Below are positions 4,994 through 5,787 of a DNA stretch of 5,787 nucleotides, piece by piece (position 1 is the stretch's first letter; every line of letters starts with the position of its first letter). A program made the translations under genes and the position numbers. This DNA is from an uncultured Oscillospiraceae bacterium (lineage in GTDB: Bacteria; Bacillota; Clostridia; Oscillospirales; Oscillospiraceae): the NCBI GenBank assembly GCA_934572365.1, contig CAKTKX010000095.1:1-5787 (forward strand). The letters run 5' to 3'. The notes below the pieces were generated by a model. That model was not told where the DNA came from, made no database searches, and worked only from the letters and a program-made list of their open reading frames with translations.

Positions 4994-5787
4994 ATGCAAT
5001 CCTGTTTTGACGAAGTAAAGAAAAATTTCGGTTTCGGCTGTATGCGCCTTCCCATGAAGGGCGAGGAAGCGGACTTTGAGGAAACCAGCAAAATGGTTGA
5101 CATGTTTCTTGCAAACGGCTTCAACTATTTTGACACCGCCCACGGCTACATCGACGGCCAGAGCGAGATCGCGCTGAAAAAGTGCCTGACCTCCCGCTAT
5201 CCCCGGGAAAAGTACATTCTGACCAACAAGCTGTCCGGCCACTACATCGAGAAAAATGAGGACATCCGTCCCTTCTTACAGAAGCAGCTGGAAGCCTGCG
5301 GCGTGGATTATTTCGATTTCTACCTGATGCACGCCCAGAATAAGGACTTGTTTGCACGATACAAGCAGATTCACGCCTACGAAACGGTCATGGCGCTTCG
5401 GGACGAGGGGAAAATCCGCCATTTCGGCATTTCCTTCCACGACAAGGCCGAGGTTCTGGATCAGATTCTCACCGAGTATCCCCAGATCGAGGTCGTCCAG
5501 ATTCAGTTCAACTACGTCGATTACGAGGATCCCTCCGTGGAGTCCCGGAAGTGCTATGAGGTCTGCCGCAAGCACGGCAAGCCCGTCATTGTCATGGAGC
5601 CGGTGAAAGGCGGTTCTCTGGTGAATCTGCCGGAGGATGCCCAGAAGGTTCTGGACGCGCTTCACGGCGGCTCCAACGCCAGCTATGCCATTCGCTTCGC
5701 CGCCAGCTTCCCCGGCATCCGGATGGTTCTGTCCGGCATGGGCAGCACGGAAATGATGGCGGATAACTGCGGCTTTATGAAGGATTT
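4994..5787 (+). CDS. Aldo/keto reductase, N-terminal 264 residues (cut by window edge)
   Basis: This is the N-terminal part of a TIM-barrel NAD(P)H-dependent oxidoreductase that interconverts carbonyls and alcohols. The first strand carries FGFGCMRLP (12-20). The catalytic tetrad of the family is complete: Asp47 and Tyr52 in DTAHGY, Lys79 in LTNKL, His113 in LMHA. Later blocks also fit: GKIRHFGIS at 139-147, VVQIQFNYVD at 167-176 and MEPVKGG at 201-207. The sequence resembles the COG1453-type reductases of anaerobes, which usually continue to about 370-390 residues with a C-terminal 4Fe-4S ferredoxin-like segment; that part would lie beyond 5787 and cannot be checked. No signal peptide, so cytoplasmic. 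The start is firm: AAGGAGG at 4978-4984 sits 9 bases upstream. The gene has its own promoter and one TTA codon (Leu95), unlike the three genes before it. The substrate is unknown. Confidence 0.95.
   Translation, partial: MQSCFDEVKKNFGFGCMRLPMKGEEADFEETSKMVDMFLANGFNYFDTAHGYIDGQSEIALKKCLTSRYPREKYILTNKLSGHYIEKNEDIRPFLQKQLEACGVDYFDFYLMHAQNKDLFARYKQIHAYETVMALRDEGKIRHFGISFHDKAEVLDQILTEYPQIEVVQIQFNYVDYEDPSVESRKCYEVCRKHGKPVIVMEPVKGGSLVNLPEDAQKVLDALHGGSNASYAIRFAASFPGIRMVLSGMGSTEMMADNCGFMKD

Noticed and set aside
5276..5665. A 129-codon minus-strand open frame inside the aldo/keto reductase
   Set aside because: The plus strand here encodes conserved reductase blocks and the antisense product resembles nothing known.
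1..5787. A defence, phage or mobile-element system
   Set aside because: None of the five genes carries nuclease, transposase, recombinase, toxin or phage-structural signatures, and there are no terminal repeats or spacer arrays.

Overview
The window looks like ordinary chromosome from an anaerobic, fairly GC-rich member of the Firmicutes class Clostridia, most likely a gut Oscillospirales/Ruminococcaceae-type organism. The evidence is strong AGGAGG-type ribosome binding sites, C/G-ending codons and protein families typical of that group: a DUF1653 protein, an MFS carrier with the DSLLGSAWP signature, a large one-TM deacetylase-like protein and a COG1453-type aldo/keto reductase. The taxonomic call is inferred from style and family; no rRNA or marker gene is present. 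All five genes lie on the + strand. I saw no tRNA, rRNA, CRISPR array, insertion sequence or phage gene.

Layout. Bases 1-136 are a leader with a stem-loop and a weak promoter candidate. At 137-1147 is a regulator that joins an XRE-type DNA-binding domain to four membrane helices and a LiaF-like C-terminal domain. Bases 1148-1336 hold a bulged hairpin (probable terminator) and a good promoter for the next gene. At 1337-3352 is a 671-residue membrane-anchored protein with a very acidic cytoplasmic tail, one TM helix and an extracytoplasmic polysaccharide-deacetylase-like domain that appears to lack the catalytic and metal-binding residues. A strong GC-rich hairpin lies at 3375-3399, followed at once by the DUF1653 gene (3419-3655) and then a 12-TM MFS transporter (3704-4885). 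After a 108-base gap with its own promoter, an aldo/keto reductase starts at 4994 and runs off the right edge.

How it may work together. The first two genes share a cell-envelope theme: a regulator built like an envelope-stress sensor sits upstream of a surface protein related to cell-wall or polysaccharide deacetylases. Each appears to be transcribed separately, so a regulatory link is a hypothesis only. The DUF1653 and MFS genes are close and probably co-transcribed, possibly by read-through of the 3375-3399 hairpin. The aldo/keto reductase looks like an independent unit.

The parts most worth a second look are the HTH-LiaF fusion, the apparent pseudo-deacetylase with its calcium-loop-like insertion and repeated acidic motifs, and two candidate operators at promoters. 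I do not see convincing evidence of a wholly new multi-gene system.
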